This document shows, piece after piece, positions 43,281 through 52,079 of a stretch of DNA of 64,000 bases (within the stretch, counting starts at the first letter, position 1; each line of letters starts with the position of its first letter). The DNA comes from Inhella crocodyli. Lineage in GTDB: Bacteria > Pseudomonadota > Gammaproteobacteria > Burkholderiales > Burkholderiaceae_C. The position numbers and the translations under genes are program-made. Where the stretch lies: NCBI RefSeq assembly GCF_004004565.1, contig NZ_SACM01000005.1, forward strand, positions 62,001 through 126,000, given 5' to 3'. The notes under the pieces are model-generated. The model did no database searches. It had not been told where the DNA came from and saw nothing but the letters and a program-made list of their open reading frames with translations.

Positions 43281-45503
43281 TCAGGGCGCCCTCAGGGGCA
43301 AGGTGAGCACGAAACGTGTCCCTTGCCCCTTTTTGCTGTCCACGTCGATGCGCCCCCCCAAGGGCCCGGTCACCAGGTTGTGCACGATGTGCAAGCCCAA
43401 GCCGCTGCCGCCCTGGCCCAGCTTGGTGGTGAAAAAGGGCTTGAAGATGTGGGGCAGGTGCTCGGGCGCGATGCCGGTGCCGTTGTCGACCACGGCCAGC
43501 ACCACCCGGTCGTCGTCCTTCGACACCAAGCCGACCGTCACGCGGCCGTCCTCGCGGCCGGCCAGCCCGTGCAGCACGGCGTTCTGCACAAGGTTGGTCA
43601 GCACCTGCCCGAGGGCGCCTGGGTAGCTGTCCATCGCAATGCCCGGTGGCAGGTCCACATCGAGGCTTGCTCCTGGGTGACGCAGCGACAGGCCCAGCAG
43701 GGCCACCACCTCGTGCACGGTGGCCCCCAGGTCGAAGGGGCGGCGCTGCAGGCCTGCGCGGTCCACCGCCACCTGCTTGAAGCCGGCGACCAAATCCACA
43801 CTGCGCTGCAAATTGCCGCAGGCCAAGGCCACGGCCTGTTGCGCCTGCTCGAGCTGCGACGCGATGAGGCTGCGTCGCGGGCGGGCGCTGACCAGTTCCT
43901 GCGCCAACTCCCGGAGGCGGGCTTGCACCGTGTCGGCGGCGATCAGCGCATTGCCCAGCGGCGTGTTCAGCTCGTGGGACACGCCCGCCACCATGGCCCC
44001 CAACCCGGCCAAGGTCTCCTGCTGAACCAGCTCCTGCTGAGCCCGCTGCAAGGTGTCCACCGATGCCGCCAAACGCTGGTTGGTCTCGCTCAGGGCCTGC
44101 GTGCGCTCGGCCACCACGCGCTCCAGCGCCAGGTTCAGTTCGCGCACCGCCTGCTCGGCCTCCTTGCGCTCGGCCACTTGGTGCACCAGCTCTTGGGCGT
44201 ACAGGCGCTGGCGCACCTTCTCGGCCTCCAAGGCGGCCGCCATGTGGTCGAAGGCGTCGCCGAGTTGGGCCAGTTCGGCCGGTCCGGCCAGGGCCAGGGG
44301 CTCGGGGCGCCGCTGCTCGGCCAGCGCGGCCACGCCTGCGTGCAGGCGCCGCAGTGGCTGCGTGACGGTGCGCCGCACCACGCGGCGCAGGGCCCAGAGC
44401 ATGAGCGCCGCGCTGCCCAGGCCCAGGGCCAAGAGGGCCGCGGCGAACTGGCGCATCTCGGCGTCGATCACCGCCTGCGGCAGGACCAGCACCGTCCACC
44501 ACCCGGGGCCGGGCAGGCCGGCGGAGGCCACCCAGTAGCGCCCGTCGGGCGTGCGCTGCACCTGGGGCTCGGCGCCGCTGCGCTGCACCTGTTGGTACAC
44601 CGCGTCCAGCATCGGGTCGTTCAGGCGCGACAAGGCCAACTGGCCCTCGGCCTGGTCGATGCGCTGCGCCCAGTCGCGGTGGGCGATGAGCTCGCCCTTT
44701 CGGCTCAGCACCATGCCAACGACGCCGGTGCCAGCCCCCACGCCCACATCGCGGCGCAGGCGATCGACCGACAGGTCGTGGCCCACGGTGCCCACCCAGC
44801 GCCCCTGCCAGTCCAGCGGGTGGATGACCGAGACCATCCAGGTTTTGGCCTCGGCATCGAAGTACACCGGCGTCCAAAACACGCTGCGGCGCGGGTTGCG
44901 GGCCGGGTCGCTGCCCTGCATGGTGGGGTAGCCGAAGTTGTCGGTCTGCGGCGTGGCGCCAGCCCCCCAGTCGAAGTCGGGGGAATAGACCATCAGGCCC
45001 TTCTCGACGAAGTCCACGTAGGCCGAAAAGAAGGGCGGCACCAGGGCCGGGCCCTGCTCGCTCAACAGTTCGAGGCTCAGCACGGCGCGAAAGCGCGTGT
45101 CTTCGCTGACGGCCGGACCGGGCTGCAAGTAAAAGGTGGGGCGCGTGGCCAGCGACACCCATTGCGGCTTGAGCCGCCAGACACCGTCGGCGCCTGGGGC
45201 GAACCAGTGCGCAAAGCGCGCCGCCACGGCGGGCACCGACGCCGCTTGGGCGCGGGCCTGCCAGGTGGCGTGCAGGCGCCGCACGCTGCGCTCGCCTTCG
45301 GCCAGCATCTGCCCCTGCGCCTGCGCCTGCAGGCTCACCTGGCGCAGCAGGCTCGTGCGGGCCACGGATTCGGCCCGCTGGCCGATGACCCAGTACGCCA
45401 GGCCGATGAGGGCGGTGAGCATCGCCAGCACCAGCGCTCCGACGCCGACCAGCAGCTGGCGCGACAGGGACGGGGCATGAATGGCAGCGGCGGCAGGCAT
45501 CAT
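43281..45503 (-). CDS. Cache/HAMP-type membrane histidine kinase
   Basis: 740 aa. Two transmembrane segments (about 17-42 and 350-375) enclose a large periplasmic sensor of dCache type (FGYPTMQGSDPARNPRRSVFWTPVYFD, GTVGHDLSVDRL). A HAMP domain and coiled coil follow, then His510 (VSHELNTPLGN) and an ATPase domain (NLVQNAVLHG, DNGTGI, GGSGLGLHIVHNL). No receiver on the same chain and no regulator adjacent, so it is an orphan. dCache domains often bind amino acids or carboxylates, which fits the peptidase-rich surroundings. Confidence 0.88.
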   Translation of the reverse strand: MMPAAAAIHAPSLSRQLLVGVGALVLAMLTALIGLAYWVIGQRAESVARTSLLRQVSLQAQAQGQMLAEGERSVRRLHATWQARAQAASVPAVAARFAHWFAPGADGVWRLKPQWVSLATRPTFYLQPGPAVSEDTRFRAVLSLELLSEQGPALVPPFFSAYVDFVEKGLMVYSPDFDWGAGATPQTDNFGYPTMQGSDPARNPRRSVFWTPVYFDAEAKTWMVSVIHPLDWQGRWVGTVGHDLSVDRLRRDVGVGAGTGVVGMVLSRKGELIAHRDWAQRIDQAEGQLALSRLNDPMLDAVYQQVQRSGAEPQVQRTPDGRYWVASAGLPGPGWWTVLVLPQAVIDAEMRQFAAALLALGLGSAALMLWALRRVVRRTVTQPLRRLHAGVAALAEQRRPEPLALAGPAELAQLGDAFDHMAAALEAEKVRQRLYAQELVHQVAERKEAEQAVRELNLALERVVAERTQALSETNQRLAASVDTLQRAQQELVQQETLAGLGAMVAGVSHELNTPLGNALIAADTVQARLRELAQELVSARPRRSLIASQLEQAQQAVALACGNLQRSVDLVAGFKQVAVDRAGLQRRPFDLGATVHEVVALLGLSLRHPGASLDVDLPPGIAMDSYPGALGQVLTNLVQNAVLHGLAGREDGRVTVGLVSKDDDRVVLAVVDNGTGIAPEHLPHIFKPFFTTKLGQGGSGLGLHIVHNLVTGPLGGRIDVDSKKGQGTRFVLTLPLRAP

Positions 45504-45539
45504 GGTGGGGTCGGTGATTCAGCCATCCTAGGGCCTGCC

Positions 45540-45812
45540 ATGAACGTCCAACACGATCCCCAGCGCCAGCAGTTTTGGCTGGAACCCCAGCCCGGCCTTC
45601 GCGGCGAACTCGACTACGCCCTGGGCCCCGGGCTGGTGAACTTCCACCACACGGGCGTGCACCCGGGGCTGCGTGGCCAAGGGGTGGCGGCGGAGTTGGT
45701 GGAAGCCGGCTTGGCCTGGGCGCAAGCCGAGCACCGGCGCGTGCAGGCCGGTTGCAGCTATGTCGCGACCTACCTCGAGCGCCACCCCGAGTGGGCGCAT
45801 TTGCGCGCCTGA
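45540..45812 (+). CDS. Small GNAT-like acetyltransferase (YjdJ/Gcn5-type)
   Basis: A 90-aa minimal acetyltransferase of the YjdJ-like type. GVHPGLRGQGVAAELVEAGLAWA is the acetyl-CoA binding motif (R/QxxGxG/A), and the C-terminus CSYVATYLERHPEW is characteristic. Substrate unknown. It starts 36 bp from the divergent kinase start. Confidence 0.85.
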   Translation: MNVQHDPQRQQFWLEPQPGLRGELDYALGPGLVNFHHTGVHPGLRGQGVAAELVEAGLAWAQAEHRRVQAGCSYVATYLERHPEWAHLRA

Positions 45813-45848
45813 CTCGGTGCGAAGTCCTGGGGGAAGGCCCATGTCGAG

Positions 45849-45876
45849 GGTCCATAGCCCCCCCACATAATGGACC
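45849..45876 (+). promoter_or_regulatory. Inverted repeat overlapping the start codon of the GGDEF-EAL gene
   Basis: GGTCCAT (45849-45855) and ATGGACC (45870-45876) are perfect 7-bp arms with a 14-nt centre. The right arm includes the ATG. In mRNA, the start codon would lie in the stem; no Shine-Dalgarno is visible. It could be an RNA switch or a protein-binding site. Confidence 0.4.
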
Positions 45877-48800
45877 GAGTGACATCCCGAGACCCCTCGC
45901 CGCCCCGTGCATCGGGCGCCCTCCGCCTCGTCGATCGCTGGGCCACCTCCATCCGCATCACCCACGAGTTCTCCCGGCTGGACCGCGCCTTGTTTTGGCT
46001 GGCGGTCGTGGGCATCCCTGCGGCGCTGCTGGCCATCAGCCTGGGGGCGTGGCTGCGTTGGGCCCCCACCCAAGCCCCCGAATCGCCGCACCCCGTGGCC
46101 TTCCGCGTGCTTCCGGACGCGCAAGGCCAATGGGACTGGGCCGCTGCCGCTGCCCGCCTGCCGGGTCAAGCCGCTGCCCAACAGCACCTGGACACGCACC
46201 TGTCCACCGCGCCCCACTGGCTGAGTTTTCCGCTCGGGACGTCGGCCCAACGTTGGTCGCTGCCCTCGCGCCACGCCACCGAGTGGGCCTGCTGGCTGGC
46301 CCCCCAGGGCCAGCGCCTGGGCCACGCCACGCGCACGGCCAGCCAAGGCGAGATCGCGCCCTTCAACGCGGGCTTCGTGCTGAACACGCCGCCCGGGGAG
46401 GCGGGACGGACCGCCCTGTGCCGCGTGCGCGCGGAAGGCCCGGCCCGTTTGACGGTGGAAGCCCTGGACGACGGGGCCTGGTTGCAAGGCCTGCAACGCT
46501 TCGAGCGCCACGCGGGCCTCGTGGACGGCGGCCTGATGATCCTGGCCGGCTTCTTGGCGCTGGCCGCCTTGATCAACCGCAACGTCACTTACCTGCTGTT
46601 CGCCGCCTGGATGGTGCTGAACCTGCGCATGGCCGCGTTGTCTGGCGGCTGGGACGTGCAGTGGCTCGGGCATCGCATCCCTGCCGAATGGTTGACGCCA
46701 TTGCGCCACGCCACGGTGGCGGCCTTCTTCCTGTGCACCTACGCGCTGTTCCGCCGCTTCTTCGCGCAGGAACTGGCCCGGGTTCGTCATCCGCGGGTGC
46801 TCGCGGCCGCCGGCCTGGTCGCAGCGCTGAACACCGGCCTGGCCGCCGTGCTGCCGTTCGAGGCCTACCTGAAAGCCACCTGGGTCTTGGCCCCCTTGGG
46901 CATCGCGCTCTTGGTCGGGCTTTTGGCACGCATCCTGTGGGTCACGCGCTCGCGCGTGGCGCTGTGGTGGGCCGCGGCCATCGGCGTGACGCTGGCGGCC
47001 AGCCTGCACGAAGTGGTCGCTGCGGCCTGGGGCTACAAGGCGCTGATCGGCCACTTCAACCACGTGACCAGCGCCCTGCTGGCCAGCCTGCTGGCCGTGG
47101 CCGCGGTGGCCCAACAAATCAAGCAAGAGCGCGTGGCGCGCCGCGAGGCCAAGGCCAAGCTGCTGCAAACCTACGACGCCATGCCCCTCGGGCTCTTCAC
47201 CGTGGCCCGCGACGGCACCTGGCTGGCGGCCAACCCGGCCATGCACGTCCTGATGGGCGAGCCGCCGCTGGACCTGGGGCACGAGCGTTGGGCGGCGCGG
47301 CTGGGTGACGCCAGTTGGCAGCGCTTGATCGACGCAACGGCCGCGGGCGAAGCGATCGAGTTCAGCGTGCCCACTCCCGGGCCCGAGTCCGACGCGGCGC
47401 GCCTGATGGCCCGCGCCACCTGGGCCGGCGACGTGCTGGAGGGGTCCCTGCAAGACGTCACCGAACGCGCCAAGGCCACCGAGCGCCTGCGCTTCCTGGC
47501 CGAGCACGACTCCCTGACCCAGGTGCTCAACCGCCGGGGCATCCAGCGGGCCCTGGAGCAGGCCTTGGCCGACCTGCGCGCGGGCGAGCACCTGTGCATC
47601 GCCTACCTGGACCTGGACCGCTTCAAGCTCATCAACGACCTGTACGGGCACCCGGCCGGCGACGAGGTGCTGCTGCAGGTCTGCCAGCGCGTGCAGGGCC
47701 TGCTGTCACCGGGCATGACCTTCGGGCGTGTCGGCGGCGACGAGTTCTTGTTGTTGATGCCGCAGCTGCCGGTGGACTTGGCCGCCTTGCTGTGCCAGGG
47801 CATGACCACCGCCATCGGCCAAGAGGTGTACCGCGTGGGCGAGCGGGCCTTCCAGGTGGGCGGCTCGGTGGGCCTGGCCGAGATCGCGGCCGGCACCAGC
47901 GCCAAGGACGCCATCGCCACCGCCGACCGTGCTTGCCGCGCCGCCAAGCGCGGCACCCCGCTGGGCCTGGTGGTCTACGAGCACGACGCGAGCGACTTTG
48001 CCGAGCACCACGCCGAGATGGCCCTGGTGCAACGCCTGGCCACGCGACAACCCCTGACCGGCCTGTTCGTGGAGATGCAGCCCATCATGTCGCTGAGTCA
48101 GCCTCGGGGCTCGCTGAATTTTGAAGTGCTGCTGCGCATGCAGGACGCCGACGGCCAGCGCGTCCCCGTGGGCCGGCTGATCCAAGCGGCCGAACAGACC
48201 GGGCGCATGGGCGAGGTCGATCGCTGGGTGCTGGCGCACGTGCTGGGCTGGTTGCGGCAGCACGAGGCGCAACTGACCCGCACCCAGTTCGTCTGCATGA
48301 ACCTCAGCGGCTCGTCCTTGAACGACGAGCGCTTTTTGGAAGACGCCTTCGCGCTGCTGAAGGGGCACCTGGACGTGGCCCATCACCTGTGCCTGGAGGT
48401 CACCGAAAGCGTGGCCTTGCACGACCTGGCCAACACGCGCCGCTTCATCCACCAAGTGCGCCAGACGGGCGCCAAGGTGGCCCTGGACGACTTCGGGGCG
48501 GGCTACACCTCGTTCTCTTACCTGGCCGAGCTGCCGGCCGACTTGCTGAAGATCGACGGCAGCTTCATCGTGCACATGAACCAGCACCCGGCGCACATCT
48601 CCATCGTGGAGGCCGTGGTCAGCCTGGCGCACAACCTGGGCATGAAGACGGTGGCCGAGTGGGCCGAGGACGCGGCCACGGTCGAGACCTTGGCCGAGAT
48701 CGGCGTGGACTACGTGCAGGGCTACGCCATCGCCAAGCCCATGGCGCCCGAGCGCCTGGTGCAGCACGCGTCCTGCGCCGACTTCCTGAGCTCCGACGAG

Positions 48801-48896
48801 ATGCGCCAGCTGGCCCGCCGGCTGGAGACCCTGGGGCGCACGCCGGACTTGGTGGTGGGTGCCGCCCCCAGCCCGGTGGGTGGCGGCGGGCACTGA
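45870..48896 (+). CDS. Membrane-bound diguanylate cyclase/phosphodiesterase (GGDEF-EAL)
   Basis: 1008 aa. One transmembrane segment near 38-60, a periplasmic domain (about 65-215), then about seven transmembrane segments (7TM-type, 220-410), a PAS-like linker, GGDEF (GGDEF at 622-626 in RVGGDEFLLLM) and EAL. The EAL motif reads EVL (752-754), but LEVTES, DDFGAGYTS, KIDGSF and YVQGY are intact, so phosphodiesterase activity is plausible. An RxxD inhibitory site is not seen before GGDEF. It likely adjusts c-di-GMP in response to a periplasmic or membrane signal. Convergent with the FeeM-like gene, 7 bp apart. Confidence 0.9.
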   Translation: MDRVTSRDPSPPRASGALRLVDRWATSIRITHEFSRLDRALFWLAVVGIPAALLAISLGAWLRWAPTQAPESPHPVAFRVLPDAQGQWDWAAAAARLPGQAAAQQHLDTHLSTAPHWLSFPLGTSAQRWSLPSRHATEWACWLAPQGQRLGHATRTASQGEIAPFNAGFVLNTPPGEAGRTALCRVRAEGPARLTVEALDDGAWLQGLQRFERHAGLVDGGLMILAGFLALAALINRNVTYLLFAAWMVLNLRMAALSGGWDVQWLGHRIPAEWLTPLRHATVAAFFLCTYALFRRFFAQELARVRHPRVLAAAGLVAALNTGLAAVLPFEAYLKATWVLAPLGIALLVGLLARILWVTRSRVALWWAAAIGVTLAASLHEVVAAAWGYKALIGHFNHVTSALLASLLAVAAVAQQIKQERVARREAKAKLLQTYDAMPLGLFTVARDGTWLAANPAMHVLMGEPPLDLGHERWAARLGDASWQRLIDATAAGEAIEFSVPTPGPESDAARLMARATWAGDVLEGSLQDVTERAKATERLRFLAEHDSLTQVLNRRGIQRALEQALADLRAGEHLCIAYLDLDRFKLINDLYGHPAGDEVLLQVCQRVQGLLSPGMTFGRVGGDEFLLLMPQLPVDLAALLCQGMTTAIGQEVYRVGERAFQVGGSVGLAEIAAGTSAKDAIATADRACRAAKRGTPLGLVVYEHDASDFAEHHAEMALVQRLATRQPLTGLFVEMQPIMSLSQPRGSLNFEVLLRMQDADGQRVPVGRLIQAAEQTGRMGEVDRWVLAHVLGWLRQHEAQLTRTQFVCMNLSGSSLNDERFLEDAFALLKGHLDVAHHLCLEVTESVALHDLANTRRFIHQVRQTGAKVALDDFGAGYTSFSYLAELPADLLKIDGSFIVHMNQHPAHISIVEAVVSLAHNLGMKTVAEWAEDAATVETLAEIGVDYVQGYAIAKPMAPERLVQHASCADFLSSDEMRQLARRLETLGRTPDLVVGAAPSPVGGGGH

Positions 48897-48903
48897 GCCT
48901 GGC

Positions 48904-49668
48904 TCAGTGCGCAGCGCTCGGTGCCGCCGCCGGGGCGCCGACGCCCAAGAGATCGGGGTGGGCCGTGTGGCTCATGAAATCGGTCAGCGGGTGGCGGGCA
49001 GCGCACCAACGCTGGTAGGCCGTGCCCACCTCGAATCGCAGAATCGCGTGCGGCAGGTTGGCGGCGTGCCGCAGCGGCACTTGAAAGCCGGGCTCGAACA
49101 CGTCCACGAACAGCAACTGGCGGTAGTGGCGGTCCAGCGGCGAGCGGCTGGCGATGACCATGTCGTCCACGCCCGCTTGCTGGCAATGCAGGTAAAAGGC
49201 TTTGAACAGGGCCATCTTCACCAGGCGACCTTGGCTGGAAGCCGTGACCCCCAGTCGCGTGGCCTCGGCCAGCCGGCGGTGGGTCAGCCGGTAGGGCAGC
49301 GGCACCGAGTGCTCGATGGGCAAGGGCCCGTGCTCGTTGGTTTGAAAGCGCATCGTGCCCAGCGGCGACCCGTCGAGCTTGCTGCGCGCCAAGAGGATCA
49401 CCGTGTCGGTCAAAAGGTCGGCGGGCTCCGGGGTTTGGAGCTGGCGCGCCAGGTCGGGCACGTGGCGCGCGTAGGCGGCAAGGCGCACGCTGACGGCGGC
49501 CAACAGGTCGTCCTCGCTGCGAACCCGCGTCACCGTGAAGGGCAGCCACGCGGTGGGGGCGCCGGGCTGGACGGCGGCGGTGCGCGCCGCCTCCCAAGCG
49601 GGGCTCTGCGCGGGGCGTCCGGCGCTGTCCAGCCGGGGGCGAACCAAGGGGTCGATATCGACGGACAT
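48904..49668 (-). CDS. FeeM-like N-acyl amino acid synthase
   Basis: 254 aa in the autoinducer-synthase/GNAT superfamily, closest by pattern to FeeM-type N-acyl amino acid synthases (RLAAYARHVPDLARQL, LPIEHSVPLPYRLTHRRLAEATRLGV and LVKMALFKAFYLHCQQAGVDDMVIASR). These transfer acyl chains from acyl carrier protein to an amino acid such as tyrosine; the donor and acceptor here are not known. The ATG at 49668 follows a purine-rich GGGAGC. No luxR-type gene is in the window. PEP-CTERM/exosortase-linked acyltransferases are a related alternative. Confidence 0.75.
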   Translation of the reverse strand: MSVDIDPLVRPRLDSAGRPAQSPAWEAARTAAVQPGAPTAWLPFTVTRVRSEDDLLAAVSVRLAAYARHVPDLARQLQTPEPADLLTDTVILLARSKLDGSPLGTMRFQTNEHGPLPIEHSVPLPYRLTHRRLAEATRLGVTASSQGRLVKMALFKAFYLHCQQAGVDDMVIASRSPLDRHYRQLLFVDVFEPGFQVPLRHAANLPHAILRFEVGTAYQRWCAARHPLTDFMSHTAHPDLLGVGAPAAAPSAAH

Positions 49669-49951
49669 GGGAGCTCCCGGGAGGACTGCGACGACCCGAA
49701 CTCTAGGAACACCCCCCCCATTCACGCAGTGGGCGGGCCCCCATCCCGCGTGTCAGACGAATTCCGACAAACCGGACGCCGCGTCGCCCGGCAGGCGTTG
49801 CGCCATGGCCCTGCAGGACCCCGTGACTTTGCGTTCGCGCGAGCATGCCGAGGCAGACTGGTGCCGCCGGCCGTTCCACCGCCGCTCGATCGCCGGCCCA
49901 GCACCGCCCACGCGCCCACCGGGGCGCCACCCCATCGACCCTGGATCGTCC

Positions 49952-52063
49952 ATGTTGCTTCGTCCCCTGCTTGACCGTGCCCTGCCCCGCCGCCTGCTGG
50001 GCAGCCTGCTGCTGCTGCCGGCCCTGGCCCAGGCCAACGCCCTGTTGCAGCCCAGCCCCCTGCCCCTGCAGTACCCGCCCTTCAACGCCATCGCCGACGC
50101 CGATTTCGCCCCCGCGCTCAGCGCCGGCATGGCGGTGCAGCGACGCGAAGTGGCCGCCATCGTGGCCAACCCTGCGGCGCCAAGCTTCGAGAACACCATG
50201 GAGGCGCTGGAACGCAGCGGCCGCCTGCTCAACCGCGCGCTCACCGTGCTGTCCAGCCTCAACGGCGCCGACAGCAACCCCGAGCGCCAGCGCCTGCAGC
50301 GCGAGTTCGCCCCCCTGCTGGCCCAGCACCGCGACGCCATCGCGCTCAACCCGGGCCTGTTCCAGCGCATCGACGCCCTGCACCGGCAGCGCGAGCAACT
50401 CCGGCTCAACCCCGAGCAACGCCGACTGCTCGAACGCCGCCACGCGGACCTGCTGCGCGCCGGCGCCCAACTGCCGCCGGCGGCCCAAGCGCGCCTGCGG
50501 GCCATCAACGTCGAGCTCTCCCGGCTGGGCGCGGACTTCAACCAAAAGGTGCTCGCCGAAGTCAACGCCAGCGCCTTGACCGTGGCCACGCGCGAGGAGC
50601 TGGCCGGCCTGAGCGAGGCGCAAATCGATGCCCTGCGCCAGAGCGACGGCCGCTACCGCCTGCCCCTGCAAAACACCAGCGGCCAGCCCCTGCTGGCGCA
50701 GCTGAGCCACCGCCCCACGCGCGAGCGCCTGATGCAGGCCTCACTGAGCCGCAACGCCCGCGGCGACGGCAACGACACGCGCGAGCTCATCAGCCAGGTG
50801 CTGCGTCTGCGCGCCGAACGCGCTGCGCTGCTGGGCCACGCCCACCACGCCGACTTCACGCTGGAAACCGAAACCGCCGGCAGCACGGCCACCGTGAACG
50901 CCCTGCTGGCCCAGCTGGCCCCAGCCGCGGTGGCCTCGGCCAAGAAGGAAGCCGCCGCGCTGCAAGCCCAGCTGGAGAAGGACCACCCCGGCGCCACCTT
51001 GCAGGCCTGGGACTGGGCCTACTACGCCGAGAAAGAGCGGGCACAGGCCTACGGCTACGACGAGTCGCAGCTGCGGCCCTACCTGGAGCTCAACAGCGTG
51101 CTGGAGCGCGGCGTCTTCGAGGCCGCCAAGCGGCTCTACGGCCTCAGCTTCAAGCGCCGGCCCGACCTGCCCGTCTACCACCCCGACGTGCAGGCCTGGG
51201 AGGTCTTGGGCCCCAACGGCAAGACCCAAGCCCTGCTGCTCGTGGACCTGTATGCCCGCCCCAGCAAGCGCGGGGGCGCCTGGGCCAATGCCTACGTGGG
51301 TCAGAGCCATTTGCTGGGCACGCGGCCGGTGGTGGGCAACCACATGAACATCCCCAAGCCGCCGGCCGGCCAGCCGACGCTGCTGACCTGGGACGAGGTC
51401 AACACCCTGTTCCACGAGTTCGGGCACAACCTGCACACGATGCTGTCGGACGTGCGCTACCCCAGCCAGGCCGGCACCGCCGTGCCGCGCGACTACGTCG
51501 AGTTCCCCAGCCAGGTCAACGAGATGTGGCAAACCTGGCCCAGCATCCTGGCGAACTACGCGCGGCACCACCAAACCGGCGAGCCCATGCCCCAGGCCTT
51601 GCTCGACAAGATCGCCGCCGCCAAGCGCTTCAACCAAGGCTTCGCCACCACCGAGTACCTGGCCGCCACGCTGATCGACCAGCACCTGCACCAACTCAAG
51701 GCCGACCAGATTCCGAACGCCTCGGCGCTGATGGACACCGAAGCCCAGGTCATGAAGGCCCACGGCTTCGACACCGTGCCCGTGCCCCCGCGATACCGCA
51801 CGCCCTACTTCAGCCACATCATGGGCGGCTACGCGGCCGGCTACTACGCCTACCTGTGGAGCGAGGTGCTGGACGCCAACACGGTCGAGTGGATCGAGCA
51901 GCATGGCGGCCTGAACCGCACTACAGGCGAGCGCATGAAGCGCTTCCTGCTGGCGCGCGGGGGCACCGAAGACCCGATGGTGCTGTTCCAGCAACTCGTG
52001 GGGCACGAGCCCAAGCTCGGGCCCTACCTGAACCGCCGCGGCCTGGTCACCGCCCAGCCCTGA
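49952..52063 (+). CDS. dcp: Secreted M3-family peptidase (Dcp-like)
   Basis: 703 aa. A signal peptide (about 1-29, ending AQA) is followed by an M3 metalloprotease with HEFGH (His488-Glu489-His492) and the later VEFPSQVNEMWQ glutamate. The family signature GGYAAGYYAYLWSEVLD is intact. Peptidyl-dipeptidase Dcp-like enzymes release C-terminal dipeptides; the signal peptide points to the periplasm. Related in sequence to the cytoplasmic enzyme at 38278. It is divergent from the FeeM-like gene across about 280 bp. Confidence 0.87.
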   Translation: MLLRPLLDRALPRRLLGSLLLLPALAQANALLQPSPLPLQYPPFNAIADADFAPALSAGMAVQRREVAAIVANPAAPSFENTMEALERSGRLLNRALTVLSSLNGADSNPERQRLQREFAPLLAQHRDAIALNPGLFQRIDALHRQREQLRLNPEQRRLLERRHADLLRAGAQLPPAAQARLRAINVELSRLGADFNQKVLAEVNASALTVATREELAGLSEAQIDALRQSDGRYRLPLQNTSGQPLLAQLSHRPTRERLMQASLSRNARGDGNDTRELISQVLRLRAERAALLGHAHHADFTLETETAGSTATVNALLAQLAPAAVASAKKEAAALQAQLEKDHPGATLQAWDWAYYAEKERAQAYGYDESQLRPYLELNSVLERGVFEAAKRLYGLSFKRRPDLPVYHPDVQAWEVLGPNGKTQALLLVDLYARPSKRGGAWANAYVGQSHLLGTRPVVGNHMNIPKPPAGQPTLLTWDEVNTLFHEFGHNLHTMLSDVRYPSQAGTAVPRDYVEFPSQVNEMWQTWPSILANYARHHQTGEPMPQALLDKIAAAKRFNQGFATTEYLAATLIDQHLHQLKADQIPNASALMDTEAQVMKAHGFDTVPVPPRYRTPYFSHIMGGYAAGYYAYLWSEVLDANTVEWIEQHGGLNRTTGERMKRFLLARGGTEDPMVLFQQLVGHEPKLGPYLNRRGLVTAQP

Positions 52064-52079
52064 GGTTTCAGAAGCAGGG

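Noticed and set aside
43275-43289. GCGCCCT-C-AGGGCGC palindrome at the kinase stop codon as a terminator
   Set aside because: No loop of useful length and no T-run; the palindrome probably follows from high GC content.
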